A stretch of 64,000 bases of DNA from Natronoglomus mannanivorans (GCA_025517485.1 JAOPKB010000002.1:372001-436000), one strand, 5' to 3'. Positions 31,763-40,205 are shown, numbered from the stretch's first letter. A program made the numbers and translations. Notes: generated from the sequence alone by a model not told the origin.

Positions 31763-33121
31763 ATGGTCACCTACAGATCGACGATGGTCGAACGGATCGA
31801 CCTCCCCTCGAGAGAGACCCGCGAGCGACGCCTCGAGGAGGCCGGCTACAACGTCTTCAATCTCCCCGCCGAGGACGTCTTTATCGACCTGCTGACCGAC
31901 AGCGGGACGGGAACGATGAGCACCGACCAGTGGGCCGCCCTGATCCGCGGCGACGAATCCTACGCCGGTTCGCGGAGCTTCGACCGCCTCGAGAGCGCCG
32001 TCGAGGACGTCATGGGATTTCCTCACATCGTCCCCGCCCATCAGGGTCGTGGCGCGGAGAACGTCCTCTACGGGACGCTGCTCGCCGAGGGTGACGTCGT
32101 CCTCAACAACACTCACTTCGACACGACTCGGGCACACATTGCGAATCAGGGGGCCGACCCCGTCGACTGTCCGGTCGACGCCGCGTTCGATCTCGAGGCC
32201 GGCGAAACGGACGCCCGCGAGTTCGCGGGCAACTTCTCGCTCGAGCGCGCTCGAGCGGTGGTCGACGACGCAGGAGCGGACGCCGTCCCCGTGGTGATCC
32301 AGACGATCACGAACAACTCGGCGGCCGGCCAGCCGGTCAGCGTCGAGAACACGCGTCGCGTCCGCGAGTTCGCCGACGAGATCGACGCGACGTTCGTACT
32401 CGACGCCTGTCGGTTCGCCGAGAACGCTGCCTTCGTCCGCGAACGCGAGGCCGAGTTCTCCGACGCCTCGATCGACGAAATCGCCCGCGAACAGCTCGGC
32501 TACGCCGACGCGCTCGTGATGAGCGGAAAGAAAGACGGCCTCGCGAACATCGGTGGCTTCGTCGCGACGACCGATGTGGATCTCTTCGAGCGGTGCAAAC
32601 AGCGAGCCATCCTCTACGAGGGGTTTCCGACCTACGGCGGTATGGCTGGCCGCGACATGGACGCGATGGCCGTCGGCCTCCGCGAAGCCGTCGAGGACGC
32701 CTACGCCACCGACCGCATCGAACAGGTCCGCACCTTCGGCCGACTCCTCGAGGATGCCGGCGTTCCGATCTACACGCCGGTCGGGGGACACGCCGTCTAC
32801 GTCGACGCGGGGACTGCACTGTCACACCTTCCGCCCGAGGAGTTCCCCGGCCAGGCGCTCGTCTGCGAACTCTATCGCGAGGGCGGCGTCCGCGGGGTCG
32901 AACTCGGAAGCTTCGCCTTCCCCAACACCGATCGACCGGAACTCGTCCGGCTCGCGCTCCCGCGGCGGACCTACCACCGCGAACACCTAGAGCACGTCGC
33001 CGAGACGGCGACGGCCGTCCTCGAGAAACGGGAGGCGGTATCGGGACTCGAGCTCGCGTCCGAGCCGCCGATTCCCGAACTCCGTCACTTCACCGCAGAA
33101 TTGCGTCCGGTGTCTCGATAG
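31763..33121 (+). CDS. tnaA: Tryptophanase
   Basis: A 452-residue PLP enzyme that splits tryptophan to indole, pyruvate and ammonia. It follows the beta-eliminating lyase pattern: TGTMSTDQWAALIRGDESYAGSRSF, FPHIVPAHQGRGAENVL, TITNNSAAGQPVSVENTR, LDACRFAENAAF with the PLP-ring Asp, and ALVMSGKKDGLANIGGF with the Schiff-base Lys near residue 256. The C-terminal half ends RLALPRRTYHREHLEHVA. Tyrosine phenol-lyase is a close relative, but haloarchaeal copies in this position are annotated tryptophanase. The longer upstream frame to 31499 is poor coding sequence. Confidence 0.88.
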   Translation: MVTYRSTMVERIDLPSRETRERRLEEAGYNVFNLPAEDVFIDLLTDSGTGTMSTDQWAALIRGDESYAGSRSFDRLESAVEDVMGFPHIVPAHQGRGAENVLYGTLLAEGDVVLNNTHFDTTRAHIANQGADPVDCPVDAAFDLEAGETDAREFAGNFSLERARAVVDDAGADAVPVVIQTITNNSAAGQPVSVENTRRVREFADEIDATFVLDACRFAENAAFVREREAEFSDASIDEIAREQLGYADALVMSGKKDGLANIGGFVATTDVDLFERCKQRAILYEGFPTYGGMAGRDMDAMAVGLREAVEDAYATDRIEQVRTFGRLLEDAGVPIYTPVGGHAVYVDAGTALSHLPPEEFPGQALVCELYREGGVRGVELGSFAFPNTDRPELVRLALPRRTYHREHLEHVAETATAVLEKREAVSGLELASEPPIPELRHFTAELRPVSR

Positions 33122-33148
33122 TCCGATTCGAATTCGGAGCCGTCGGAG

Positions 33149-33571
33149 CTACTGTCGACCCTGAATCGCTCGTTGGGCCCGTTCCGTGAACGTCGGCTCC
33201 GGTTCGGGTTCGCTCGAGAACCGTTGCATTGCACGTCCTCGAAGTCCGGACCCGGACCCGGAGCCGGTCGATCCGGAACCCGAGTCGGGACTCAGCCAGG
33301 CCGGCAGTCGCTCTTGCATCTCCGCGCGCTTTTCTTCCTTGAGTTGACTGTACTGTCGCAAGACGAGCCCGGCACCGATGAACAGGCCGGCGTCGACCAG
33401 CTCTCGGCGGAATCGATCGGGGTCCTTTCGCACCGCGATCGCTTTCACCAGCGAGAGGACGCCGATACCGAGATACAGCATCGAACTCCGTGCGGGGTTA
33501 CCGCTGAACATCCGTTGTAGCGCCATGCCCGCCGACGTACCACGTCCCGCCAGATAGCTGTTGGCCCGCAT
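33149..33571 (-). CDS. Haloarchaeal small membrane-associated protein
   Basis: A 140-residue protein of unknown function. Residues 16-65 (MALQRMFSGNPARSSMLYLGIGVLSLVKAIAVRKD, then LVDAGLFIGAGLVL) carry two hydrophobic segments joined by a basic loop. The second half is charged, with a Ser/Gly repeat (SGSGSTGSGSGSG) and an acidic EPEPEPT stretch. Similar proteins accompany tryptophanase in haloarchaeal genomes. An internal ATG at 33526 is an alternative start. Confidence 0.65.
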   Translation of the reverse strand: MRANSYLAGRGTSAGMALQRMFSGNPARSSMLYLGIGVLSLVKAIAVRKDPDRFRRELVDAGLFIGAGLVLRQYSQLKEEKRAEMQERLPAWLSPDSGSGSTGSGSGSGLRGRAMQRFSSEPEPEPTFTERAQRAIQGRQ

Positions 33572-33668
33572 TCACGGATACGTGAACGTTTCCGCCCGGA
33601 ACCGGCCCGGTACCGCTCGGTCGGGAGATGTCCCGACGGTCCCACTCCCGACCGAACTGTCAAGTACG

Positions 33669-34229
33669 ATGATAGACGAGTCGGTAGTCATGGAGTCACT
33701 TCTCGACCCCGCTTCCCTCCGCGGTCAGGAAGGCGTCGAATTTCGAGACGAGCGGTGTGTCGACGATCGAGAGGGGTTCGACTACTTCGCTTCGATCGAT
33801 GGACTGGTCGCGGTCGGTATCACGAACCGGGCGGGCGCGATCCTGCTGATGAACAGCCCGCACGGATGGCGGGTACCGTACGGCCCGGTCGATCCGGCCG
33901 AGAACGAGGACTGGGTGGCCGTCGGTCGCCGCATCGGCGCGGAACTGACCGGCGTCGACGTCTCGATTTCTCGAGCGGAACGCGTCGGAAAGATCACACA
34001 CCGTCTGGAGGACGGATTCGAAGACGGTGGACGCGAAGGAACCGCACGCGAAACGACGAGCTACGATGTCGTCTTGCGCTCGACTCCTGTGACGGGCGAG
34101 CCGGTCGCCGACGACCCCAGCTTCGATCCGTGGGACGATCTGGAACTCGAGTGGTTCGACGCAGTTCCCAACGACGCCTACTGGGACCACGGCGACGCGG
34201 TCGACGATATTCGGACGTTCCTCGAGTGA
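33669..34229 (+). CDS. NUDIX-like protein with a degenerate Nudix box
   Basis: A 186-residue protein. The fold signature GLVAVGITNRAGAILLMNSPHGWRVPYGPVDPAENEDWVAVGRRIGAEL has the spacing of a Nudix box but lacks the REUxEE catalytic pattern, carrying RRIGAEL instead. The C terminus, DDLELEWFDAVPNDAYW, looks like the usual Nudix ending. It may therefore bind rather than hydrolyse a nucleotide, or use other residues. ATGs at 33669 and 33690 are both possible starts. It stands between the membrane protein at 33149 and the toxin-antitoxin pair. Confidence 0.68.
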   Translation: MIDESVVMESLLDPASLRGQEGVEFRDERCVDDREGFDYFASIDGLVAVGITNRAGAILLMNSPHGWRVPYGPVDPAENEDWVAVGRRIGAELTGVDVSISRAERVGKITHRLEDGFEDGGREGTARETTSYDVVLRSTPVTGEPVADDPSFDPWDDLELEWFDAVPNDAYWDHGDAVDDIRTFLE

Positions 34230-34320
34230 GCGCCCATCCGGTCGAGCGTGCGGCTTCGAACGTGTGATACCGCCTCGAGTCGCCCGTGGCGCAAGCCCTG
34301 ATTCACACTCGGTCCGCCGA

Positions 34321-34833
34321 TCACGACGTCTCGAGCAGCGAGCGGGCTCGCTGGACGTAGCTGTTCGCCTCCCAGCTTCGGGCCCGACTGATCTCCTCGA
34401 GGAGTGCCAGCGCGTCATCTGACGGCAACTGGTCCGTACGGACCAACACGGACAGAAGCGTCGGCGTCGTCACGAGCCGCGTGTTGGCTAACGAAGCGTG
34501 AATCAGGCCGAGACGATTGAATTCGTCACAGAGACAGAGTTCGGCATCGATGTCGTTTGCGAGTGTAACCGCTGCGTTCTCTCCGTCGTCGAGTGGGAAT
34601 TCGACATCGAGCGTTACCGACCGGGTCGTTATCTCGGCGGACCGTGCGAGCACTGCTTCGGCGGCCCGACCGTGTTCGTCGTCGTACGAGGCGACTTCTC
34701 GGAGTTCGTCGAGTACCGTTTCCGGTACCCGGAGGTCGTAGGTACCGAGACAACGGTCCAGCGGATTCGGCACCTGATAGGCGGCGATTCCCAGACTTAC
34801 GAGACCCGACGTATCTGCGACCAGTTTCGTCAT
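34321..34833 (-). CDS. PIN-domain protein, probable toxin
   Basis: A 170-residue PIN-fold protein, probably an RNase. The first acidic residue is in LVADTSGLVSLG (Asp7), the second in ETVLDELREVA, the third and fourth in DDGENAAVTLANDIDAELCLCDEFN; four acidic residues form the metal site. It is longer than the usual 130-140 residue VapC because of a C-terminal extension (about 140-170). Its ATG directly follows the stop of the RHH gene (TAA, ATG), so the pair is a type II toxin-antitoxin module. Confidence 0.75.
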   Translation of the reverse strand: MTKLVADTSGLVSLGIAAYQVPNPLDRCLGTYDLRVPETVLDELREVASYDDEHGRAAEAVLARSAEITTRSVTLDVEFPLDDGENAAVTLANDIDAELCLCDEFNRLGLIHASLANTRLVTTPTLLSVLVRTDQLPSDDALALLEEISRARSWEANSYVQRARSLLETS

Positions 34834-35136
34834 TTACAGATCGACGACGTCCTCGACGAACCCTTCGTTCAACTGTTGTTTCAGCACGCGAAAGTTGGCA
34901 GCTTCTTCGGCACCGACGAGCGCCGTGAGCTGGTCGTAGGTAATCTCGTCGTCGTAGTAGGCGGCTGCAATCTCCTGGGTGAGTGCATCGTCGTGGGCCG
35001 CATCCTGGAGGTACTCTCGAAGTGCGGTTACGAGGATGTCAGTCCGATCCTCGCCGAGGACCGATGCGAGCGCATCGGTCCGATCGATCAACCTCTGTGG
35101 TGCGCGAAACTGGACACGCTTCTTCTCGGAGCTCAT
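34834..35136 (-). CDS. Ribbon-helix-helix protein, probable antitoxin
   Basis: A 100-residue protein. The N-terminal KRVQFRAPQRLIDRTDALASVLGEDRTDILVTALREYL is a CopG/Arc-type ribbon-helix-helix domain that binds DNA as a dimer. The C-terminal half (about 50-100) would wrap the toxin. It precedes the PIN gene with no spacer. Just upstream of its start are two similar 17-base repeats that are likely its own operators. Confidence 0.75.
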   Translation of the reverse strand: MSSEKKRVQFRAPQRLIDRTDALASVLGEDRTDILVTALREYLQDAAHDDALTQEIAAAYYDDEITYDQLTALVGAEEAANFRVLKQQLNEGFVEDVVDL

Positions 35137-35137
35137 T

Positions 35138-35154
35138 GTGTGTACATTGTGAGC
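35138..35154. promoter_or_regulatory. Repeated operator of the toxin-antitoxin pair, copy 1
   Basis: GTGTGTACATTGTGAGC lies immediately before the antitoxin start. A near-identical copy is at 35175-35191, 37 bases away from start to start. A candidate TATA-like GGCTAAGTAAG lies between them on the minus strand. Confidence 0.55.
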
Positions 35155-35174
35155 CGGCTTACTTAGCCGTTGTC

Positions 35175-35191
35175 GTGTGTACGATGTGAGC
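35175..35191. promoter_or_regulatory. Repeated operator of the toxin-antitoxin pair, copy 2
   Basis: GTGTGTACGATGTGAGC, two mismatches from copy 1. Together the copies flank the promoter, an arrangement suiting autorepression by the RHH antitoxin. Confidence 0.55.
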
Positions 35192-35289
35192 GCTGCGTGA
35201 TTGTTCTGCTGAAATACGTAGAAACGAACGGTGGATCGGTCCGCCGACGAACTGCGCTGTCACCATCGTTGCCGGTCGAACCGCGGTGT

Positions 35290-36168
35290 TCACACTTCAC
35301 AGACTCGAGTTCTACTCCGAAGAAGCGCCGTGAGGTGGTCGGCCCCCTCGAGCACGGTCAATCGACTGTTCGGCAACCGGTCGTGAAGCCTTCGAGCGGC
35401 GTCGATCGGAACGTTTGTATCTCGCTCGCCGTGCCACAGTCGAACCCGGTGTTCAATCTCCGCTATCGAAACGTCCCACTCTGCCGTGAAGAGGCGACTT
35501 TCGGTGACTGCACCGGTTCGGTGCTTCGCGAACGCTTCGACGAAATCGTGCGCGACGAGTTCGGCCTCTTTTTCACTGACCTCTGCCCGTCCGTCTGCCG
35601 TCGTATATTGCGAGACAACGACCGACGGCGGCGCCCACCCGGCGAGCCACGCCTGCAATCGAAACAGTCCGCCGAGCGCTCGCGGCGTCCGCTGTCCGAT
35701 CGCCCCGAGGAGTCGCTGTACCGCCGGCGTGGAAGACCGGAATGATGGCGGCGTCGCCCCGGAGATAACGTCGATCTCGCTCACCCGATCGCCGTGTGTC
35801 GCCGCGAACGCGAGCGCGTACGCGCCGCCACCGGAGAAGCCGACGACTCGAGCGTCCGACATTCCAGCGTCGTCCAGTACGGCGGTGACGAACGTCCCGG
35901 TATCCGAGAGCGTCCGTCCCGGCCACGGGCTCGACCGTCCGTATCCCGGCCGGTCCAGTGAGAGCAGGCAAATTCCGTGTCGGCGCGCCGCGTGCTCGAA
36001 CAGACCTCCCAGGAGCCGCGATCCGGGCGTCCCGTGGAAGAACAGTACCGGTGTTCCGTCCGGGTCACCGTACTCGGCGTACGCCAGTTGGCGACCGTCA
36101 CCGACGGACACGGTCCGCGTTCGTTCTCGGTCGCCGGACGACGGATCACCTGGTCGCCTCGATGACAT
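35290..36168 (-). CDS. Alpha/beta-hydrolase
   Basis: A 292-residue soluble enzyme of the alpha/beta-hydrolase fold. The oxyanion loop is FFHGTPGSR (about residue 45), the nucleophile elbow is VGFSGGGAYA with the catalytic Ser near residue 112, the acid is probably Asp in WHGERDTNVP, and the His is in LEGADHLTAL. The layout is that of esterase/epoxide-hydrolase-like enzymes; the substrate is unknown. It is not coupled to its neighbours. Confidence 0.82.
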   Translation of the reverse strand: MSSRRPGDPSSGDRERTRTVSVGDGRQLAYAEYGDPDGTPVLFFHGTPGSRLLGGLFEHAARRHGICLLSLDRPGYGRSSPWPGRTLSDTGTFVTAVLDDAGMSDARVVGFSGGGAYALAFAATHGDRVSEIDVISGATPPSFRSSTPAVQRLLGAIGQRTPRALGGLFRLQAWLAGWAPPSVVVSQYTTADGRAEVSEKEAELVAHDFVEAFAKHRTGAVTESRLFTAEWDVSIAEIEHRVRLWHGERDTNVPIDAARRLHDRLPNSRLTVLEGADHLTALLRSRTRVCEV

Positions 36169-36259
36169 GTTTCACTAGTGTCGTTTCTACTCGAGTCACA
36201 AAATTCACTCGAACTGATCGAATACGAGTGCAGACCGGGCTCCCGGTGTTCGACGACGA

Positions 36260-36919
36260 TCACTTTCCGCGCGCCAGCCGCGTCCCGATCCGCTCGGGAA
36301 GGCCCGCGTCCTTTACGGCCCGCTGGACCGCCTCGATGTCGTAACTCACGCGGCGGGTCTCGACGGTCATCGCCTCGAGGTCGAGCACGGCGTACCCCGC
36401 TCTGGGATCGCCGTCGCGCGGCTGGCCGACGCTGCCGGGGTTGACGACGATGCCGTCGGCGTAGCGCTCGGCGTGCTGGACGTGGGTGTGGCCGAGGACG
36501 AGCACGTCCTCGTCGCCGAGGAGTCGCGGCGAGAAGTCCTCCGGGTAGGTGTATCGATCCGGATTTTCCGGATGGCCGTGGACGAGTTTCACCCGACCGT
36601 CGAACTCGCGGCGCTCCTCCGGTAACGATTCGAGCCACTCGAGGTGGTCGTCCTCGAGGTGTTCGATCGCGTGTTTCACGCCCGCCTGCGCCATGCCGTT
36701 GAATCGGAAGCCGGTTCGATCGACGACCGCTGCGTCGTGGTTGCCCAGGACGGTAGGGACGTCGCGTTTTCGCATGGCATCGACGCACTCGGCCGGCCAC
36801 GGATTGTAGCCGACGACGTCGCCGGCACAGGCCAGCGCGTCGACGCTGGGCATGTCCGAAAGCACCGCCTCGAGTGCGACGCGATTGCCGTGGATGTCGG
36901 AGACGAGACCGACTCTCAT
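36260..36919 (-). CDS. Metallophosphoesterase, YfcE/MJ0936-like
   Basis: A 219-residue phosphodiesterase. Metal ligands are in RVGLVSDIHGN, CAGDVVGYNPWP, TVLGNHDAAV, VHGHPEN and VLGHTHVQ, all in the usual order and spacing for the family, whose members cleave phosphodiesters with Mn or Ni ions. The substrate is unknown. The ATG at 36919 was chosen because the protein begins exactly at the first strand; the longer frame to 37180 has no support. Confidence 0.87.
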   Translation of the reverse strand: MRVGLVSDIHGNRVALEAVLSDMPSVDALACAGDVVGYNPWPAECVDAMRKRDVPTVLGNHDAAVVDRTGFRFNGMAQAGVKHAIEHLEDDHLEWLESLPEERREFDGRVKLVHGHPENPDRYTYPEDFSPRLLGDEDVLVLGHTHVQHAERYADGIVVNPGSVGQPRDGDPRAGYAVLDLEAMTVETRRVSYDIEAVQRAVKDAGLPERIGTRLARGK

Positions 36920-37027
36920 ACTCGCGTGGACGGCAGCCAGCGGTATGTATCTCTTGGCGACACCACCGGTCACGTCGCGTGTCTGTCTGTTCAATTTATA
37001 TCCGTGTGGTGAACAGTACTCGAACGT

Positions 37028-37777
37028 ATGCCTTCGACTGCGAAACTCGCCCTCGACATCGAAACGGTCGACGGCGCGATCCCCGACGGTGAGTCCTTCG
37101 ACGCGGCGGACTCGACCCACGTCGAACTGTTTTGTGTCTGCGTCGGTTTCCAGTCCGAACCCGGGGCGGCGGTCGACCACGAGGTGTTCTTTCGTCGAGG
37201 ATGGGGACCCGCAGCCGAACTCGACGTTCTCGAGCGGACGATCGATTGGCTCGAGACGCGGCCATCGAAGACGCTACTCACGTACAACGGTGACGCGTTC
37301 GACCTGCCCCATCTCCGGGGCCGCGCTCGTATCGCAGCCGAGAGCCTCGGCGACCGGGCCGACCTCGTCCACCGGGTCGAACGAGTCGTCGACGGGTTCG
37401 ACAGCGTCGACCTCTTTCCCGACGCGAGAGACGCCTACGAAGCCGTCCACGGTGAGTGGCCGTCGTTCGAAGACGCGTGTCGGGCGTGCGACGTCGGCGT
37501 CACGCGGACGGAACTCGAGGTGTTCGACGTCCACGGCGTCGTCGACTTCCCCGCCCATCGACCGACGGCCGACGCGATGAAACCACACTTCATCGGGAGC
37601 GACGTGCCGGTCGTCGGAGAAATCTACCTCGATCTGCTCGAGGCCGGTGCCACGGAGACGAAGACGTTTCGCGAACTCCGCGCGATGCTCGAGCACTATT
37701 CGATTACGGACGTCGTCCCGCTGTTCGAACTCGCCGATCGACGGCCGTTCGAAGACGCGATTACCGCGGCTCCGTAA
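37028..37777 (+). CDS. RNase H-like 3'-5' exonuclease-domain protein
   Basis: A 249-residue protein with a DEDD-type nuclease core. Exo I is LALDIETVD near residue 9, Exo II is LLTYNGDAFDLPHLRGR near residue 85, and Exo III is MLEHYSITDVVPLFEL near 225. It resembles haloarchaeal ribonuclease H-like proteins and YprB-type exonucleases. The substrate (DNA or RNA) cannot be told. A TATA-like TTTATAT lies about 30 bases upstream. It diverges from the metallophosphoesterase gene. Confidence 0.77.
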   Translation: MPSTAKLALDIETVDGAIPDGESFDAADSTHVELFCVCVGFQSEPGAAVDHEVFFRRGWGPAAELDVLERTIDWLETRPSKTLLTYNGDAFDLPHLRGRARIAAESLGDRADLVHRVERVVDGFDSVDLFPDARDAYEAVHGEWPSFEDACRACDVGVTRTELEVFDVHGVVDFPAHRPTADAMKPHFIGSDVPVVGEIYLDLLEAGATETKTFRELRAMLEHYSITDVVPLFELADRRPFEDAITAAP

Positions 37778-37798
37778 GTCTCGTGCGACGAATTCGAC

Positions 37799-38398
37799 TC
37801 AGTCGTCGTTGACGATCGCCGTCTCGAATCCGCTCCCGTCTCCAGCCTCGTTTCGAGCGACGCCCGCCGCACAGACCGCGTGTTCGAACTCGAGATCGTA
37901 TGCTTCTCGAGCGGCCGCCTCGGCGTCGGCTGCGCCGAACTCGAACGCCTCCGGCGTGTCCGTCTCGTAGGTCGCGACGAGCGTCGGCTCGTCGACTCGC
38001 TCGACGAGCAGGGCGTCCTCGCGAACCGTGCCGACGAACGCCCCGTCGTCGCCGATCGTCGCCGCAATCCGCGGCGTGTCGTAGTCGTCCTTCTCGTAGT
38101 CGAGCGCGAGCAGACTTCCGGCCAGCGCGTCCCGCGCCGGATAGCCCAACTCGAGTTTCTCGGCGATCGGGTCGACGTGGGAGCCGTTGCCGAAGGCAGC
38201 CGTCTCGCCCGTCGGCGTCTCCACGATGCGCAGGCAGTTGTACGCGACGTAGGGGTTGTCCGTCTCCGGGGCGTCCGCCGTAGGCCCGACGGTGAGGGCG
38301 TCTTCGCGGGCGTTGATCTCGCGGTTCGGGAACGATCTCGAGGAGACTCGGTAGGCACCGACGTCGGGGCCGACGACGAGGAAGCGTCCAACGTACAT
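37799..38398 (-). CDS. purO: IMP cyclohydrolase, archaeal PurO
   Basis: A 199-residue enzyme that closes the ring of formyl-AICAR to form IMP, the last step of purine synthesis. It begins [25 protein letters not shown], the archaeal PurO signature, and continues [38 protein letters not shown] and DTPRIAATI. Its length of about 200 residues is the usual one. It is convergent with the exonuclease gene. Confidence 0.9.
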   Translation of the reverse strand: MYVGRFLVVGPDVGAYRVSSRSFPNREINAREDALTVGPTADAPETDNPYVAYNCLRIVETPTGETAAFGNGSHVDPIAEKLELGYPARDALAGSLLALDYEKDDYDTPRIAATIGDDGAFVGTVREDALLVERVDEPTLVATYETDTPEAFEFGAADAEAAAREAYDLEFEHAVCAAGVARNEAGDGSGFETAIVNDD

Positions 38399-38505
38399 GT
38401 GTCACCGTCGCTCGCTCGCGGGTAAGTTCGTATCGATTCGTCGGTGAACGACGCAAGCGTTGCCTCGAGACGGGGGTTCGTGGAAGTCCCGTCCGTCTCG
38501 TCGCT

Positions 38506-39033
38506 ATGGCCCCACTCCGAATCCGTCGGTACGAACCGCGGGACGAAGACGCCGTCTGGGACCTCCACGTCCGCGCGCTCTCGGCCGCAGGCGCCTACGA
38601 CGAGGAATTTGCCCACCTCGACGCCGACCTCCGGCGAGTCGAGGCGGCGTACCTCGACCTCGAGGCCGGTGGGGAGTTCCTCGTCGGCGAGTACGACGGT
38701 GCTCTCGTCGCCATGGGCGGCTTTCAACCCTCCGACGAACGCGACGAAACGGCGGTCCTCCGCCGGATGCGCGTCGCCCCCGACCACCACCGCCGCGGGT
38801 TCGGAACAGCGATTCTCGAGGCACTCGAGGCCCGCGCTCGCGACGACGGGTTCGAGCGCATCGTGCTGGACACGACGGCGCGACAGGCGGCCGCTGTGGC
38901 GTTCTACGAGTCTCACGGGTACGAGTTGTGGCGACGTGACACGCTCGAGATGGGGGACGAGAGCGACGGAGAGGAAGCGGAGAACAGTGAGACACTCGAG
39001 ATGCTCTTCTACGAGAAACGACTCGAGGGGTGA
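38506..39033 (+). CDS. GNAT family N-acetyltransferase
   Basis: A 175-residue enzyme with the full GNAT pattern: IRRYEPRDEDAVWDLHVRAL at the N terminus, the central strand FLVGEYDGALVAMGGF, motif A VLRRMRVAPDHHRRGFGTAILEALE with the acetyl-CoA loop RRGFGT, and AAVAFYESHGYELWRRD near the end. The substrate is unknown. It diverges from purO. Confidence 0.88.
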   Translation: MAPLRIRRYEPRDEDAVWDLHVRALSAAGAYDEEFAHLDADLRRVEAAYLDLEAGGEFLVGEYDGALVAMGGFQPSDERDETAVLRRMRVAPDHHRRGFGTAILEALEARARDDGFERIVLDTTARQAAAVAFYESHGYELWRRDTLEMGDESDGEEAENSETLEMLFYEKRLEG

Positions 39034-39081
39034 CGTCGGTCGTCCGCACGTTTATATCGGATGACGGGACCAACGGGTCCT

Positions 39082-39879
39082 GTGACGACGGAAGAGGAGT
39101 GTCTCACGGCGTTGCAGCGGGCGGCAGATCAGCTTGGGGAGTCGCCGACGAAGGCGCAGTACGAGGAACTCGGATTGCGGCCTGCGTCCGCGACGATTAT
39201 TCGTACGCTGGGCGGATGGAACGACGCGAAGGAACTGGCAGAACTCGAAACAGCACCCTCTACTGGCTCTCGTGTTATGCCGAAACCCGACGATGTCGAT
39301 CTTCCTTCGGACCTCGTCTGGGAAGAACTCTCGGTCGACCAGCGGTGGCACTATCGAAACGTCGAGTGGAACACGGAACGGTCGTTACGACGCCGATCTC
39401 GACTTCGTTCCTGGCTCAACGAGCGAAAACGGGAACGCGGTTGTTCACGTTGTGGCGTCGATACTGTTGCCTGTCTGGATTTCCATCACATAGATGAATC
39501 GTCGAAGGAGATGGCGGTCGGGCGAATGGTTACATACGGTTATGGAAAGGATGCACTTCGTGACGAACTCGAGAAGTGCGCTGTACTGTGTGCTAACTGC
39601 CATCGAATGGCCCATTATACACCGCCGGACCATGAACGCAGGCGATGGGTTCTCGAGCAAAAACGAGATTCCGGAGGGTGCGAGCGATGTGAGGAGTCGA
39701 ACCCCGTCTGTCTGGATTTCCATCACGTAAGTGATAAAAAGGAAGACTCTATCGCGAAACTGGTCTCGGACGGTCGAACGAAAGAACGAATTCGAACTGA
39801 AATCGAACGGTGTTGCATTCTTTGTGCGAACTGCCACCGAAAGGAGCATTACGAGTCACCAACCCCCTACACCCCGTAG
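39082..39879 (+). CDS. Double-HNH protein with a homing-endonuclease-associated repeat
   Basis: A 265-residue protein. N-terminal residues 1-40 are a homing-endonuclease-associated repeat (LGESPTKAQYEELGL, then TIIRTLGGWNDAKEL). Two tandem HNH-type modules follow, each with CxxC, DFHH and CANCH: GCSRCGVD/CLDFHHID/VLCANCHRMAH, and GCERCEES/CLDFHHVSD/ILCANCHRKEH. Coding sequence after 39430 is richer in A and T than its neighbours. The GTG start was chosen because TTTATAT at 39051-39057 lies about 27 bases before it; an ATG at 39061 is too close to that box. It may cut DNA as part of a mobile element or defence; the target is unknown. Confidence 0.75.
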   Translation: MTTEEECLTALQRAADQLGESPTKAQYEELGLRPASATIIRTLGGWNDAKELAELETAPSTGSRVMPKPDDVDLPSDLVWEELSVDQRWHYRNVEWNTERSLRRRSRLRSWLNERKRERGCSRCGVDTVACLDFHHIDESSKEMAVGRMVTYGYGKDALRDELEKCAVLCANCHRMAHYTPPDHERRRWVLEQKRDSGGCERCEESNPVCLDFHHVSDKKEDSIAKLVSDGRTKERIRTEIERCCILCANCHRKEHYESPTPYTP

Positions 39880-39971
39880 AATGGAGAACTACACTGAGCG
39901 TTCTTGATTATCTGATCTGCGCTCAAGTTCGTAACACTCTAATATGGACGCCCACTACTATCTGGTACGTA

Positions 39972-39990
39972 GTCGGTAACTGAAACCGAC
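39972..39990. repeat. Short inverted repeat before tRNA-Gln
   Basis: GTCGGT, seven bases, ACCGAC, eleven bases upstream of the mature tRNA 5' end. It could fold in the tRNA leader. Confidence 0.4.
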
Positions 39991-40000
39991 GAAACATGTC

Positions 40001-40073
40001 AGTCCATTAGGGTAGTGGCCAATCCTGAAGCCTTCTGGGGGCTTCGACACTGGTTCGAATCCAGTATGGACTA
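40001..40073 (+). tRNA. tRNA-Gln (anticodon CTG)
   Basis: The 73 bases fold as a tRNA. The acceptor stem pairs AGTCCAT with ATGGACT, followed by discriminator A. The anticodon stem pairs AAGCC with GGCTT around a seven-base loop TTCTGGG, with anticodon CTG at 40035-40037. The T stem pairs ACTGG with CCAGT around TTCGAAT. It reads CAG codons. There is no intron and CCA is not encoded. Confidence 0.93.
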
Positions 40074-40124
40074 CTTCTTCGATTTCCGCTTCCACTCGAG
40101 CAATTCTGTAGCTCAGTCTCCCGA

Positions 40125-40149
40125 TCTCCAGTCGAAACGAAGGGGTCTG
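40125..40149 (+). repeat. ORB-like element between tRNA-Gln and the rhodanese gene
   Basis: TCCAGTCGAAACGAAGGGGT matches ORB 1 at the origin over 20 bases and then reads CTG. It lies 52 bases after the tRNA and about 56 bases before the next start codon, 17 kb from the origin. Confidence 0.7.
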
Positions 40150-40205
40150 TGGTGACGTCGGCGTCACCAGAAGCCATATCGTCTTCAGGTACGAACGGGT
40201 TCTCA

